Counted from the stretch's first letter, positions 34,601-46,540 are shown. The stretch: 64,000 nt of DNA from Stenopsyche tienmushanensis (GCA_008973525.1 WACJ01000249.1:1-64000); one strand, 5' to 3'. Notes: generated by a model not told the origin, from the letters alone. Translations and numbers: made by a program.

Positions 34601-35555
34601 TTAGGGTGGTCCTTATTTTTCGACTTTAAAAAATTGGGCGGTCACCCAGTCATATGATTTTCTGCCCTAAAAAATGAATACGTGTTTTAAAAATAATACC
34701 AATATTTGGCTTATCGACCAATCAACACCAAATCTGCATCAGTCAAGGTTACCTTCTAAATAAACAAAATATGGTAGATGCACTAAGAATCGAAGATGTA
34801 GAAGATTGCCCGAAATTAAAAGGCATTGATGTCGAACACATCACCGAAAAAAGCATAGAAAACTTCGTGACTAGAAACTCTTTACCGATCCGATTTGATC
34901 CACACTGATTGCCAAAAGTCACTTTCAGCTAGTTTTTTGGGCCAACACACAGTTTGGGACATTTTGGAGACCATGGTGACAACTAAAAATATCGGAGTTT
35001 GATGAGAATGAGAGAATATTCTGGGAAGGTATGTTTATCATCAGATTCAATGCCATCATTTGAATGAACGCTAATATGCCACACAAATTCAAATATTTCC
35101 AATACTGTGTGAATATTTTAAATAAATATATTGAAGATTAAGAAGGCTAGCTAAGCATTTTTATTCAGTTACAGAATTTCCTCCAAATTTGTATGAGTTA
35201 TATTACTTGATTTATGGCGGATTTCTATGGAATGTCGCTTCAAAATGGCAGAAAATGATACCAGAACAATTTTATATTAGTCACATTCACACACAATACA
35301 TATTATTAAGGTTATAGCTCGAAGAACGATGCACAAGTTCTACAATGGATCATTGTCAGATGATTTCTGTCCCTTTCATAAAGTGGCAATTATTCAATAA
35401 AAGTTCAGAAATTCACTCGACAAATTGTCAATGCATTTGATATTCGCTATTCAAATTGAATACTATTATGATGGGCGTTGATGCTTCAGAGATTTTCTTT
35501 ATTATTGTCAAGTGTGGCCTTATTTAAATTCTTTCCAAAAAGGGTGTGACCCTAA
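34601..35555 (+). mobile_element. DNA-transposon relic with TTAGGGT ends
   Basis: Starts TTAGGGTGGTCCTTATTT and ends with an inverse TTAGGGT (35548-35555); the ends match only over about 7-8 bp. The plus strand from 34769 reads MVDALRIEDVEDCPKLKG, then ITEKSIENFVTRNSLPIRF. The DNA block GGTAGATGCACTAAGAATCG recurs inverted at 45920-45940 next to another TTAGGGTGGTCC tip, so this is a repeated family. The superfamily is not identified. Confidence 0.5.
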
Positions 35556-36085
35556 TTATTAACTACTTTTATTCATTTTTTAGCTAACAAGATGCCAAAA
35601 AAACATATTAACCCTTTGCGACCATAAAAAATCTAGCAGATTTATAAGCGTTTGTAACATAAAAAAAAAAGAATAAAACAGTACAATTTGATAATAGAGC
35701 TATTTTATTTCACTTCAAAATTAATACAGGGGAATTTTATCAATGTAAAATGTGTTTTTTTGTAATTCGTTTACACATTTACAGAAATGTAATTTCCATC
35801 ACTATTAGTAAAGGTTTTTGCAGTTTTCCATTTTCTTTTTTTACAAAAATTTTCAATTTCAAAAAGCTTGTTCAAGTCGATTTCGAATTTAGTTATATTC
35901 CATACGTCTTTTTCTCATAATATGCTTCATGGATCTATAAAAAAAAGTCATCGAAGCAAGGTCTGGGGAATATGGAGAGTATGATAGAATTTTCAAGTTT
36001 AACTCTTGAATTTTTTGGTGAAGTCGTTACTAAAAAATTAAGTTAAACAATAGTTCAAATAAAAAAATGCGTTATGCCTTGTGTG
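35556..36085. other. Intergenic stretch with a piggyBac-like tip
   Basis: TTAACCCTTTGCGACCATA near 35609 resembles the terminal repeat of the piggyBac relic at 6264-7070 (TTAACCCTTTG, then a GCGGTCGTA-type motif). No opposite end is visible. No gene recognised. Confidence 0.35.
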
Positions 36086-36812
36086 TAGGGAATCCAATCC
36101 CGGGATCCCGGACAGTTTTAGGTACTTAAGAATCCCGGAATTAGAAAACGTAATCCCGAAAATTTCGGGATTGAAATTTTTATCTAACAGAAATCGTACA
36201 CCTCACCAACACGATGAAGGCTACTAAATCGAGACATTCCCGACGAAATCTGGACCCTTGGAAACAGTGGCGTAATTACTAATTGGCGAACTTAGGCGAC
36301 GCCTAGGGGCAGTGATTGTCTAATCTATGTATACATATATGTATCTATATGTGAAATCCTATTATTGGCTTGTAATATTTCTAATCTACAGCTAATTATA
36401 TATGTAAAGCTGTTGGGTTTCCACAAATAAATAAAAATAAAAAATAAATATAGCGTACATGAATGTTTTTCAAATTGTTTTAGTAATCTTTCTCTACCGG
36501 TGATGTATTTACTACACCTTGACGAATAATGAGAACATCGATATGAAATATAATAAATACGGGGTTCAGAACTTTTGTATTCCTCCGTAATATAATTACA
36601 AATCACATAAAAGTATTATATTATATAAGAATTTATCTGCAGCGACGAAAATAAATAATTTGTCGGAAAATCGGGAATTTAGCAAGTTTTAGTTCGTGTC
36701 TCAGCAGAAAGGAATTTTATCAGTCACATTGATGGTGTTATACGAAAATGGGGGCTTTCATTGTCTAATGAAATCCCGGGATCGAAATTTTGGCTCGGGA
36801 TTGGATTCCCTA
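36086..36812 (+). mobile_element. hAT-1 family element, copy e (complete, non-autonomous)
   Basis: Perfect 8-bp target duplication CTTGTGTG (36078-36085 and 36813-36820). The left end TAGGGAATCCAATCCCG is the exact inverse of the right end CGGGATTGGATTCCCTA, giving a 17-bp terminal repeat. Further subterminal CGGGATC/GATCCCGG palindromes and CCCGAAAATTTCGGG lie just inside. The transposase part seen in copy a is deleted. About 115 bp of unrelated sequence with an A-rich (AAATAAATAAAAATAAA) stretch is inserted near 36335-36460. This copy defines the boundaries used for the other four. Confidence 0.9.
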
Positions 36813-38725
36813 CTTGTGTGTGTACGCAACATTATACAACCACTAGTACAGTAGTAAGCCTATTTTATTACATACTCAAACCTTTTTTGTGCGATTTCGA
36901 AGTTATGCGATTTTTGAATAACATTGTAACTAGCGATGAGTTCACTTTAAAAAAAAATTACAACTCTATCGTCTAAGCCTGGATTGATCATATAAATGGT
37001 TATTTTGTGCATATGGTGGAATACGCGGGGAATAATTCATGATGAACGAATGTAACCGGGAAAAATTATAACTACACAAGTTTATTGTCTACAATTAGAA
37101 GTTTCGCAATAAAGATTAAAAGAGAAACCAACGTATTTATTCGCTCTTATAAAGGAAAATTGACACTGGATAAAATACAGGAATTAAACTGGGAAGTGTT
37201 ACCACGCCCTTATTCTTTGGTTTCCCTAATATTTGTAAGCGTTGTACATAATTAAAAATATATCGATAATCAATATTTATATTTGTGGCAGAGTACTTTG
37301 TGAATACTATCATGAAAAAAAAAATTAATTATGTTGGAAATTTTTAAAATTATGGTATTTTATTCAAATATATATTTTTTACGCGTGACTGTGCTGAAAA
37401 TTTGCTTGTGTCCGGGGAAAGACAAGAGCGTAGTAGCGCCGCAGGTAATGTGTTATATACATAATATATATATATGTATTAAAATTTTAACAACATAATA
37501 ATTTTGTAAAAATACAATGAAAAATATTGATTGATGAATTATGAAAAACGCATCTAAATCGATGATAAGATATGATCGATAAAAGATAAATAATAACAGG
37601 GGAATTACTAAGTAAGCTATCGAATGATAAATGACAACAAGCAAATTTACAATATTTAAAGAGGTTAAATTTAAGCCGAAGCTTTTTGGCGGGAAACTAT
37701 TTTTAGCGCGTTTTTAACGCACATTAGTATAAATATTAGGTAAACGTCGGTATAATAGCTTAATTACTACATCTCTCTAGTTGTTGACCGTTTTAATCAT
37801 CAATAGATAAAATATTTTGATAACATTTTTTTACAATCAAATATAAATTCCGCATTATTACGGAAAACAAAAGAATAACAATAGCGGTTACATAACGCAT
37901 TTAAATTATTTACTCTCTGGAAAAATATTTAAAAATTGACAAATGACCAGGTTGTCAAATAAAAAGATTTGTTTTGGGTTCACGACGACAAACACTTGTA
38001 AACAAATGTTATTTTGTGCTTGGTTGCGAAATACTGAAATTCTATTGACAGGACGTTAGAACGCGCAAAAAAAATTACGACATGACGTGTTTTTCGCGAA
38101 GCAGGTATTATGAATCGAAAGAAAATACGCATAAGGATGATGCGCTAAATGACTCACCCGTCGGTCAGGTCCAACTTCTGAGCGTTGTGTTCGTCAGTAC
38201 TTCAGCTTTCAAACGATACCGTATGTCTTTGTTTTCTCGGTCAACAATTTGACAACTATTTATAAGCGACAGCACAAGTCGTCTGCAGTGGACCGCCGTC
38301 ATAATAACATATGAAAGCCTAAATGCCATCATTTTTGACCAGCTGCAAGATAATGTTTAAAACAACAATATACAGGCCAAAATTGCTTCACTCAAATAAA
38401 AGCAATTTGATTAAAAAATAGCTCTGTAAAATGATCAAATAAATAGCAAAATGATTTTTTAAATTTTAAACTATTACGGACATAAAATATAATTTTATAA
38501 AATGCTTTAAAAATATTCAAGATTTAAATTTTATTATTATTAATATTTAGTTTTCTTCAAAAGCTTAAATAACATTAAAATATAAAAGGAAATTAAAAAT
38601 ATATTTAATGACCGCTTAAAATGACAATGATCATCTTTTTGTTTTTTCGTTTGACGTTTGTCGAATAATTAGAAGAAGAAGAAGTTTAGAGCAATATTTT
38701 GTGGTTAGAACTGTTTTCACTTGAC
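36813..38725. other. Intergenic stretch upstream of mRpL41
   Basis: Contains a pogo/mariner-like tip near 36865-36920 and otherwise AT-rich sequence. The mRpL41 promoter should be in the last few hundred bases; a CpG-containing patch at 38140-38290 is the most promoter-like part. No second gene was recognised. Confidence 0.4.
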
Positions 38726-39211
38726 ATGGCCAATCCGGGCGCGCTCATAAATTGCGTATGGCGGCGATGCATCAGCTCGACGGCTGTCTGTCATGGAAAA
38801 CGGAACTTCCGCAAGTTTCAGGTTCTCAACAAACGGGGCTCTCGAATTTACAAGGAAGCGAGAGCGGCGCGCGGAGAACACGACACGCGTGCCATTCATC
38901 GTCCGTACCTTATCGACTACGACGGGCAGCACGTTTACATACCTGAAATTCAGCCACAGCTCATCGTTCCCGATCTGACCGATACGGAGCTGCGTCCCTA
39001 CGTCTCTTATAGGGCCCCAGACGTCATACAGTCGGAGTTCACCCCGCAGCAGCTTTTCGACGCCGTTTACAGCGAAAAAATCACTAAAGACCTCAAAGCT
39101 GGTAAACTGAACGATGAAGGCGAACCCTTGGAACCGTCAGCAGAAGAGAAACTAACTAGGGATGAAGCTTGGAACAATGCAAGAAAGACAGGCTCCGATA
39201 TTTTCTCTTAG
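38726..39211 (+). CDS. mRpL41: 39S mitochondrial ribosomal protein L41
   Basis: Large-subunit protein of the mitochondrial ribosome, nuclear-encoded and imported into mitochondria. A single exon of 161 codons plus stop. The first about 20 residues (MANPGALINCVWRRC, then ISSTAVCHGK) are basic and low in acids, consistent with a mitochondrial targeting peptide. The core follows: KRNFRKFQVLNKRGSR, DGQHVYIPEIQPQLIVPDL, LRPYVSYRAPDVIQSEFTP, LFDAVYSEKI and DLKAGKLNDEGEP. These conserved blocks match the L41 family in order and spacing, and the length is close to that of insect homologues. The ATG at 38726 is preferred; an upstream reading with a non-ATG codon at 38699 adds nine residues and is unlikely. 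The poly(A) signal lies 56 bases after the stop. Codon use is clearly GC-richer than the surroundings. Confidence 0.92.
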   Translation: MANPGALINCVWRRCISSTAVCHGKRNFRKFQVLNKRGSRIYKEARAARGEHDTRAIHRPYLIDYDGQHVYIPEIQPQLIVPDLTDTELRPYVSYRAPDVIQSEFTPQQLFDAVYSEKITKDLKAGKLNDEGEPLEPSAEEKLTRDEAWNNARKTGSDIFS

Positions 39212-39266
39212 AATCAAATGCAATTAAAAAGGAACGAAGACAGCATGTATAACGAGTTATAAGTTA

Positions 39267-39272
39267 AATAAA
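39267..39272 (+). terminator. Poly(A) signal of mRpL41
   Basis: AATAAA, 56 bases downstream of the mRpL41 stop codon. Confidence 0.7.
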
Positions 39273-39879
39273 CATTTACATGTCAGCGTTAATTTAGTGG
39301 CCGAATAGTTTTTATGAATTGGACTTAAATAGTTTTGTAGCTTATGAAATTAAATATTTAATGTTATTTGGATTATTTTCATTATCTATTCCTCAGTATT
39401 TTAATTACAGTAAAACCTCACTTAATGTAGGGGATACGTTCCTGGATATTCAAGTGCGAAACTAAAGTCTTAAATTAGTTAATTTAAGACTTTAATAATT
39501 AATATTCAACATGCATAGCAGTTGTTCAGCTATTTTCGCCTATTATTGTGTTGCGAAAATAAAAGGACAGGGTTGCTGTGTTCTGTCAGTTTGTTTCTGA
39601 AGAAGTAGATTTTGCAAAGAAGTTAATGACGTTGGACTCAACTAATGATGCCACTCCAGAACAGTATAGCGCATTCTGTGTCGAATTCTTAACAAGCATT
39701 TAGGCGTATATGGGTGCCTTTATAGCACAACTTTGTTACCGATATAAGAGTATATGATGAGACATAAGATAGTCGTCTCTGTCTCCGATTTTCAGCACTC
39801 AAAGCCTTAATAATTTAGTACTTGTAGGTAATTCTGTGATTAAGCAGTTAGATTAATAACTCAATCATCTTAGTTTCAA
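39273..39879. other. Intergenic stretch with a pogo-like tip
   Basis: TACAGTAAAACCTCACTTAA at about 39409 resembles pogo/Tigger ends (compare CAGTAGAACCTCG at 23790). No matching inverse end was found. A nearby GTCTTAAATTAGTTAATTTA self-inverse segment lies at 39468-39490. No gene. Confidence 0.4.
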
Positions 39880-40140
39880 ATGTATGAGAGGTGTGGTTGG
39901 TGACTATTTTTAAAAACATTACTATGAAAAATCATGTTAAAGTGTGGGTGGTTTTAAAGGTGGATGACTATGCTATTTTACTGAAAAGGGTTTTTTGTAG
40001 AACATGGAGTCCAGTTCCTCTTTTCCTCACAAGGGTGATACCGAGCTAGTATGAAGACATACATGACACTTAAGTGCATTTTGGGTTTTCTCTTATACTA
40101 ACTAGGGTTGTTTCCTTGTCCTTGAGCACCTTACTTTTGC
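39880..40140. repeat. Interspersed repeat R1, copy b
   Basis: Diverged copy of the block at 1935-2390. Shared ordered landmarks include GAGTCCAGTTCC/CCTC, CGAGCTAG, GACATACATGACACT, AAGTGCAT, ACTAACTAGGGTTG and TTGTCCTTGAGCACC. AT drift and small gaps suggest an old insertion. The class is unknown. Confidence 0.55.
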
Positions 40141-40562
40141 AAATTTGAAAATGGGTTAATTTCATAACAATACGGAAGCAATGATGGACAAGTGTTATTA
40201 GCGTTGCAAAGTGAGATTTGTTTACCTTTTTTCAAAGCGAGTGTGTTTGCTGTTTCTATCGTTTTCCCTCAGTTCTTTTTGGTCGTAATTACCAGAGTAT
40301 TGTATATTATGATTCAATAGTTATAGTAAATTCTGTGGATGTATATCAACAACATAAGGAATTCATAATTTCATACATTTATTTATTTTCCAACAGAACA
40401 AATATTTGAAACATTATGAACAATAAATTGTTTATAGTTATTTTGATAAGGCCCAAATCTGGTAATAAACAATATAATCTATAAGGCCATTTACTCCTAG
40501 GAATTGACTTGGTTAAACAAAAACTAAAACAATCCGATACTTATTCGACTTTTGTTAACAAA

Positions 40563-40755
40563 TCTAATATATAAAAATTAATCTCTGTTTGTTCGTATGT
40601 AATAGGCTGCCATACCGTTCATCAGATTGCAATAAAACTTTGCTTACTTATTGTTTACACTTGCAGGAATAACATAGGCATAGTAAAAATATTGCTTGTG
40701 TACGCAGTTGGTTATGCGAGACGTGGCATTGCAACGCATGCCAGGTAATCACTAG
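40563..40755 (+). mobile_element. Helitron-like non-autonomous element, copy 2
   Basis: Begins TCTAATATATAAAAATTAAT, preceded by A, and ends GTAATCACTAG, followed by T. The 3' end has TGGCAT..ATGCCA (about 40722-40743), a 6-bp stem just before the CTAG terminus, as Helitrons require. It shares CTGCCATACCGTTCATC and GATTGCAATAAAACTTTG with copy 1 at 21500-21670. The 193-bp length and lack of coding capacity make it a non-autonomous derivative. Confidence 0.75.
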
Positions 40756-40889
40756 TATGTAATAAATAATGATTCACGTCTTACCACAATTACAATTATA
40801 ATTTCTTACATTATGACAACTCTATAATAATATGTAATTTCTGTGCTTTTACTGTTTGTATATGCACACTTTTATACCTATTTTTACTC

Positions 40890-41560
40890 TTTCTTTATGT
40901 GCCTTTCGCTCCAAGTGCGTCGGCAACCAGCAGCTCAAGCTTTATCTTGTGACAGTGCGAAAAAGCACTCTGGTATTGAGTTTGTACCACTGACGCAAGT
41001 TTTTCAGCCATGACATCTTCCTGGCTCCACGGCTGGGACGGCCCTTGATCTTCCCCTGGAGTATTAATTGTAGAAGTGCATATTTCTTGTTGCCTGCATG
41101 CCCAAAGTACTCCAACTTTCCTTTTTTGATCATAGTAAGCACTTCGGGTTGTTGATTTAGTTGTGGCAGCACCTCTACATTTGTTTTTAGTTTCATCCAG
41201 ATTTTCAACATTCTTCTGTAGGTTCACATCTCCAAGGACTCTTTTAAACGCCTACACATTGTATTAGTGATCGTTCAGGCTTCCATTCCATACACAAGTA
41301 TGCTGAACACATAGCAGCATAGTAATCTCAATTGTAGTGTTTTGGAAAGTTCTTTTGAGCATAGTATTTTTTTCATTTTATCGCATTCTGTAGCAAATTT
41401 CTGTGGTGTTTTTGTTTAAGTAGCATCCAAGGTATCTGTAGTCCTGCGCTCTCTCCACGATATCGTTTTCTATTCGGATCATTTCAATGATGCTGTTTGG
41501 GGTTTTGCTGAAAACTAATCACTTCGTTTTCCTAATAAATATTTCTTACTATAAGTTGGT
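40890..41560 (-). mobile_element. Non-LTR retrotransposon (LINE) 3' fragment
   Basis: The minus strand reads CYVFSILVYGMEA-TITNTM (end of the reverse transcriptase), then after frameshifts IKKGKLEYFGHAGNKKYALL, QLILQGKIKGRPSRG and MSWLKNLRQWY. The 'KLEYFGH ... LLQLILQGKI ... WLKNLRQW' series is typical of the C-terminus of LINE polyproteins found in many insect genomes (RTE/CR1-like). It is 5' truncated, as most LINE copies are, with several frame changes. I cannot assign the clade firmly. Confidence 0.75.
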
Positions 41561-42115
41561 TTTTAATGACCAAATCCAAGTTTTGATGAGGTTTGGGTTT
41601 CGATAGGATGCAACGGCTGATCATTTACAATAGGGGCATCAAACTTTAAAGTAAACATGGGTCAAAATAAAAGATCCTTAAATGTCCATGGAAATGTAGA
41701 TTTATTCCGAAACATACAACATTGTGTGTAGCCCTTGGTGTATGCCGGTTTAATTTACGCTGATTCACAACAACGCGACTGTACAATTTGCCATGTGATT
41801 CTCCGATTTTCCATGTTAGATTGATTTTCGCATCATTGTTGACGTATTTACTGTGTATTTGTTGTTTAATATTGTTGGGTATGTATACATCATCATTAAA
41901 TTAATATATTTAAATTATTTTATGCCGATTCTAATTGTACCCACTTTTGTAGGAAAGAAACTGTGACGTAAACCGAGGGCTACCTGTACTTACATAAGAA
42001 ATATTCGTTAAAACAGAATCCTTGTAAGGAGTTTCAGCTAATTGCACAACATGAAAACAATTCTGTAGTTATTAAGTATTTTTATTAAAAGAAAAATGTA
42101 TAAATAAAACTAGCC
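41561..42115. other. Region between the LINE fragment and NOP16
   Basis: Ends near 41970-41995 with GTAAACCGAGGGCTACCTGT, which, inverted, resembles a pogo-type terminal repeat (ACAGGTAGCCCTCGG). No clear partner end. The NOP16 poly(A) signal is at 42081-42086. Confidence 0.35.
42081..42086 (-). terminator. Poly(A) signal of NOP16
   Basis: AATAAA on the minus strand, 30 bases past the NOP16 stop codon. Confidence 0.65.
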
Positions 42116-43231
42116 TTAATCACTATCATCTACCATAGCATCAACTTCTTTTGAAATTTCAACATCATCTTCATCTTTTACGACAGGACCTTTACTCATT
42201 AAATATTTACCATATACTTTTGGTGATTTCATAAATCTTTTCACCTTTGCTCTTAGCTGTTTCCAAGTTTCTTGATAATAGTTTTTTCTATCTTTTGCCA
42301 TTGCTCTGTAATCGCAGCCATATTTATCCAATAAATATGTAACCATGTCTACTTGCGCTTTAGGTAATCTAAAAAGAAATAAACACAATTGTTTCATTTT
42401 ATTAAGATTAGTCAAACTGATTACTACCACCAGTGGGTGATTTTTGCTATTATGGTGGGTAGTAGAGATTTTGTCTAGCATTTGTAAGTGCTGTATTGAT
42501 GGAGTTGCAATTTATGTAACATCAAATTACATTTTCTGCCCTGTGTTGTGCTAAACAATATTACTGTGGAACCAGTGGGCAATTAGAAAACTTTATTATC
42601 AACCAAGATACAAAAGTGGACGGTAGGTATAGAGAAGTAGACTACCTTTGATGTAAACTATTTAAATTCAAACCTTATATTGTTATCTCTAGGTGCTTTT
42701 GCATCCGCTTCTAGATCTTTGATGACTCGTGTTTTGGGTGGCAACGTTGGTTTGTTTTGAGGTTCATCAGTGACATTAAAATCACCATTTTTAATGGCGA
42801 TTGCTTTCTGTTTTTGAATTTCTTTGTAACTCGGGATCTTCAAAACTTCATTTGGATCATAAGCTAAACCCATATTTTTTAGATTGGATCGAGCGGATAT
42901 GTTGTTATCCCATGCTCTTTTAATAGGTATACTGAAAATAAAGAATAGCATAATTGTCATTAAAAATAATTCGAATGTAAACAAAATACTAATATATACT
43001 TTTTTATAGTTTATAATAATATTTAGTATTAGTAAATATGTAATAATGAGACAGTGATATACGCTGTAAGGTTATAATATATAGTGCTTGACATAAAAGG
43101 TTATGTTTTTCACAAAAACATTATGCTTACCATTCTATATTTCCAACATTTTCTAAGCGGTTACGAAGCCTTTTTCGGTTAATACTGGTGTTGAAATGCT
43201 TCCTCTTTTTTTGTCTTCTGACCTTCGTCAT
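42116..43231 (-). CDS. NOP16: Nucleolar protein 16 (3 exons)
   Basis: NOP16 acts in assembly of the 60S ribosomal subunit in the nucleolus. Exons (minus) are 43231-43131, 42931-42674 and 42368-42116, with GT..AG borders; all joins keep phase, giving 203 residues. The N-terminus is very basic (MTKVRRQKKRKHFNTSINRK), a likely nucleolar/nuclear targeting region. It is followed by RNRLENVGNIEC|IPIKRAWD and the family block NLKNMGLAYDPNEVLKIP. Exon 3 has LPKAQVDMVTYLLDKYGCDY, YRAMAKDRKNYYQETWKQL and KRFMKSP, the conserved C-terminal helices, then an acidic tail ending in DDSD. Length and block order fit NOP16 of animals. Read without splicing, exons 2 and 3 would gain spurious N-termini, which I reject. 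Confidence 0.92.
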
Positions 43232-45758
43232 TATTAAACGTTATTTAATTATTTTATACGCGATAAATTCGTAACAACGCAAAGAATACACGTGCGCACT
43301 GGTTAACTGTCAAATGTGCTTATTTGGTCGTAACACAATAAGATTTAGCCATGCGTATAAATGTGAAATACAGAAATATTTTCCGATTTAATTTTACTTA
43401 TTTATTAAATAAGCATCACTTTAAATATATTTATTAAAAATAGCGAAAAAAATAATATTAAAATTATTTTACATAGGAATATATCTTGTATAATAATAAA
43501 TGTCAAATTTATTGCTTTATGAACACTAGATCGAATTCAAAATACTGGATAATAATTGATTTTTATTGTTTGAAAAATTTTAAATGGTTGTTGGAATGTA
43601 AATGAATCGATTTTTATAAAAACTTTTTAATAAAAATCGATTCTATTAAAAAAAATATTTTTATATAATTACATTTCCACGGAAAAAATTTCATAGTGAA
43701 ATTCTGAAATATTTATTGTCAATATATTCAGTCCAATTGAATATTTTGCAAAATTAAAAGTATACTTAATTTTTATCTCTTAATTTTATTTTGAGCTATA
43801 TTTGTTTATTATATTTTTATAATTATTAGCTATTAATTTTGTTAAATAACCTATTTAATTTAATTTTAAGTACAAACTGATTTCTCAGGTAAAATTCATG
43901 TTCTATGTTTCAAATTCGTATATTTATCTTTATGTTAATTAATCATAGCAATCTTATTAAGAGAATTGTTATAAAATTTAAAATAATTTTGTTTCGGATA
44001 TTTTTTGAAATTTAAAGAGCAAATTGGCGATTGAAAATAGTTGGTAAAATTTTATAAAAACATTAATATGATTCCGTTATTGAAACTGTTGAAAAGTATT
44101 TTTAAAAAGTGTTTAAATTATGTCTAATAGTGGACTTAACACCAAAAATTATGACCATATTATACGATAAAACTCTAATTAAAAGGGTAATTAATAAAAA
44201 AACAGTTTAAATAAAAGATAATTTGTAGAAAAAATGGATGTTAAGCTATCATGGATTTATAAATGATTTATTTGAGTAATTTTAGAATATCAGTATAATT
44301 ATAATCATTGCTATGGCGTAAATCGTTAGATGTGATAATTTTGGCGCCTCAAATTCAACATCAGATGTGCTACGAATCTCTACGGAGTCCCTGCTTTAGT
44401 GTCGTAGAGGACCGCGCCGGGTACGGACGTCTACAAACCGTAGACTCCAGTGTCGAGTTACGAAAGTTGGATGTCGTAAACTACGAATCAAAACTTTTTT
44501 TCATTGATAATGAATCAACTACAGGATTAGTCCGAGGATACGAAATGAGTTCGAAGTAAAAGTGCAAAAATATTATTTTTTGCGATTTTTTATTTATTTT
44601 AAAAAGTGAAATATCTAAATTCTAGATTTTAAATTTCAATTAAATCTGTGGTAAGATTATGAAGTCTCTTTGTTTGACTTTTTTATATCTGTAAATCGAA
44701 ATCATCAATTAATTGTAAAAAATGGCTTTATGAAAATCAATTAGTAGTAAAATAATCATTTAATAATCGATGGAAATTATAAAAATTTAATCAAGGGGTA
44801 AGTGGTAAATTTAGCAAAGCTTTCGACATTTATTATGTAAATTAATTCAAAAAGCACTTTAAAAAAGTGGGATGGATATAATTTATGATGCTATGAATTT
44901 ATAAGTTAAAATCTGATTCAAAATGCCATAAAAAGCTAGTGGCGGTATTTTATAAAAATAAAATGATTTTTAGGGATCGTAAAAAAGATGGAGGAGGATG
45001 ATATAATAACGGATAAAATTCCAAAATATTTCAATATTCCAAAACATCACCTGCTATATATTGAAACATAATATTGGAGTTGTTGTCGAATTGTTTACGA
45101 CTATCGGCGTCGGGCTTGAGAGGATCATAAACAGGTCCATTCCAATTGTTCTGAGATTTGAATTCACGACTTTAGGGACTTGAATGATACAGGGTTAAAT
45201 CATGACATCCTGAGCCCCTAAACCACGCCAAATTCAACTATGACACTAACGCGATAAAAACAAATTTATCATTCCCCACTGCTGCTATAAACCCCGTTTG
45301 CTGAAATGTTGTTATTGTGTACTCTGAAATTATTACGAGAACGCATAATTTGGGATTTTTTGGGTTCGGCAAATCGGGCTTGAAATAATTTTGCATTCGT
45401 ACCGATACGTTTTAGATGCGTTTAGGAATTCTACCTTGGGTCACTTGTTATCGCGCATTTTTAACATTCATATATTTTTTCGGGTACGCTATGAATCGCA
45501 CCCGTGCGTTCCGTATGTAAATCATCGATGCCAAATAACACTCATATGAATATTGATGGTATTTTTGTAACAATATATTCAGGATTCCGAATATTATTTC
45601 AATTTATTGCACCGCAATCTCGAAGATTGCGAAAATTTTTCGAATAAATTGCGCTCTTTCAATATCGCATCTGTGTTTTTGCATTTATTTCAGATGCATT
45701 TGATTGATGAGTTCTATATGTTTTTATTAGAATAACTTATTTATATAATATATAATAC
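43232..45758. other. Long AT-rich intergenic stretch
   Basis: Upstream of NOP16; about 2.5 kb, very AT-rich. A short GC-richer island at 44295-44560 has an open frame of 83 codons with no ATG and no recognised relative. A further GC-richer patch lies at 45100-45240. Neither gives a supported feature. Confidence 0.45.
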
Positions 45759-46140
45759 ACCACCCTAATACACTATGTATATTAGGGTGGTCCTTATTTG
45801 TATAAAAAATATTTTTTTCAAATATTCGATCGGTCAACACCTTTTTTGTTTTTCCACCTAAAAAAACTATTTTCGTATTTAAAAAAAAATATATTTAGGG
45901 CCATCTTCTACACCTTCGATTCTTAGTGCATCTACCATATTTTGCTTATTTTGCTAACTGAAAGTTCATCGTCAAAAAATGCAAAAGACACCAACTCTTC
46001 CGACAAGTACCATAAACGGCCCAGTATTTTTTTCATGGCAACTTTGGCCATTGTTTGGTTTATATTTTCAAAGGGTACCAGGTCTTTTAATAATTGTAAG
46101 TCGTTTCTTGATGCTGACTATCCGACAGGGTCTTGAAACC
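45759..46140 (-). mobile_element. Transposase relic next to head-to-head TTAGGGTGGT tips
   Basis: ACCACCCTAATA (45759-45770) and its inverse TATTAGGGTGGT (45780-45791) face each other. Beyond lies a minus-strand coding relic (46110 down to 45895) reading DLVPFENINQTMAKVAMKKI, then LGRLWYLSEELVSFAFFDDE. It continues into a DNA block shared with 34770-34830. A segment of the form 'LWYLSEELV..A.FDD' is, to my knowledge, seen in uncharacterised insect transposon proteins. The superfamily is not named here. Confidence 0.5.
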
Positions 46141-46429
46141 GGTATTTTACATATATTATGATTATCAAAAAACAAATATCTTTCACTGTTTTCATTCCCT
46201 TTTTCGTCAGTTTAAACTGATGTTTAGATTAAAAAAATCAAGTAACAACAACAATTTATCAACTCTTTTGAACTTAATTTAGTTTTAAAATGTTCTCTAG
46301 TTTATACTCTTTCCAACGATATGCTACATGTTATAGAAATCATTCAATAAGTTGTTTAACTTGAAGAGGTACCAGTTTGCCTGGGTTAGGATTAAGAAAA
46401 TAATTTTTATTGTGGGCGCCTCTGTCGTG

Positions 46430-46540
46430 TAAATTAATTCTGTTGGCGGCCCTATTCCATGGCTCACAAAATTTCCAGATCTGACACCACTGGATTTCTT
46501 TGTCTTGGGACGTGCCCTATTCCGTGGCTTGCACCAAACA
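46430..46540 (+). pseudogene. DDE transposase fragment
   Basis: The plus-strand frame reads PWLTKFPDLTPLDFFVLGRA. The 'PDLTPLDFF' motif is the conserved segment around the second/third catalytic acid of mariner-type transposases found in many insect genomes. Only about 35 codons are recognisable and the frame then continues into unrelated sequence. Confidence 0.55.

Noticed and set aside
44295..44560. GC-richer island with an 83-codon open frame ending in GLVRGYEMSSK
   Set aside because: No ATG start, no convincing acceptor or donor, and no motif; composition alone is not enough.
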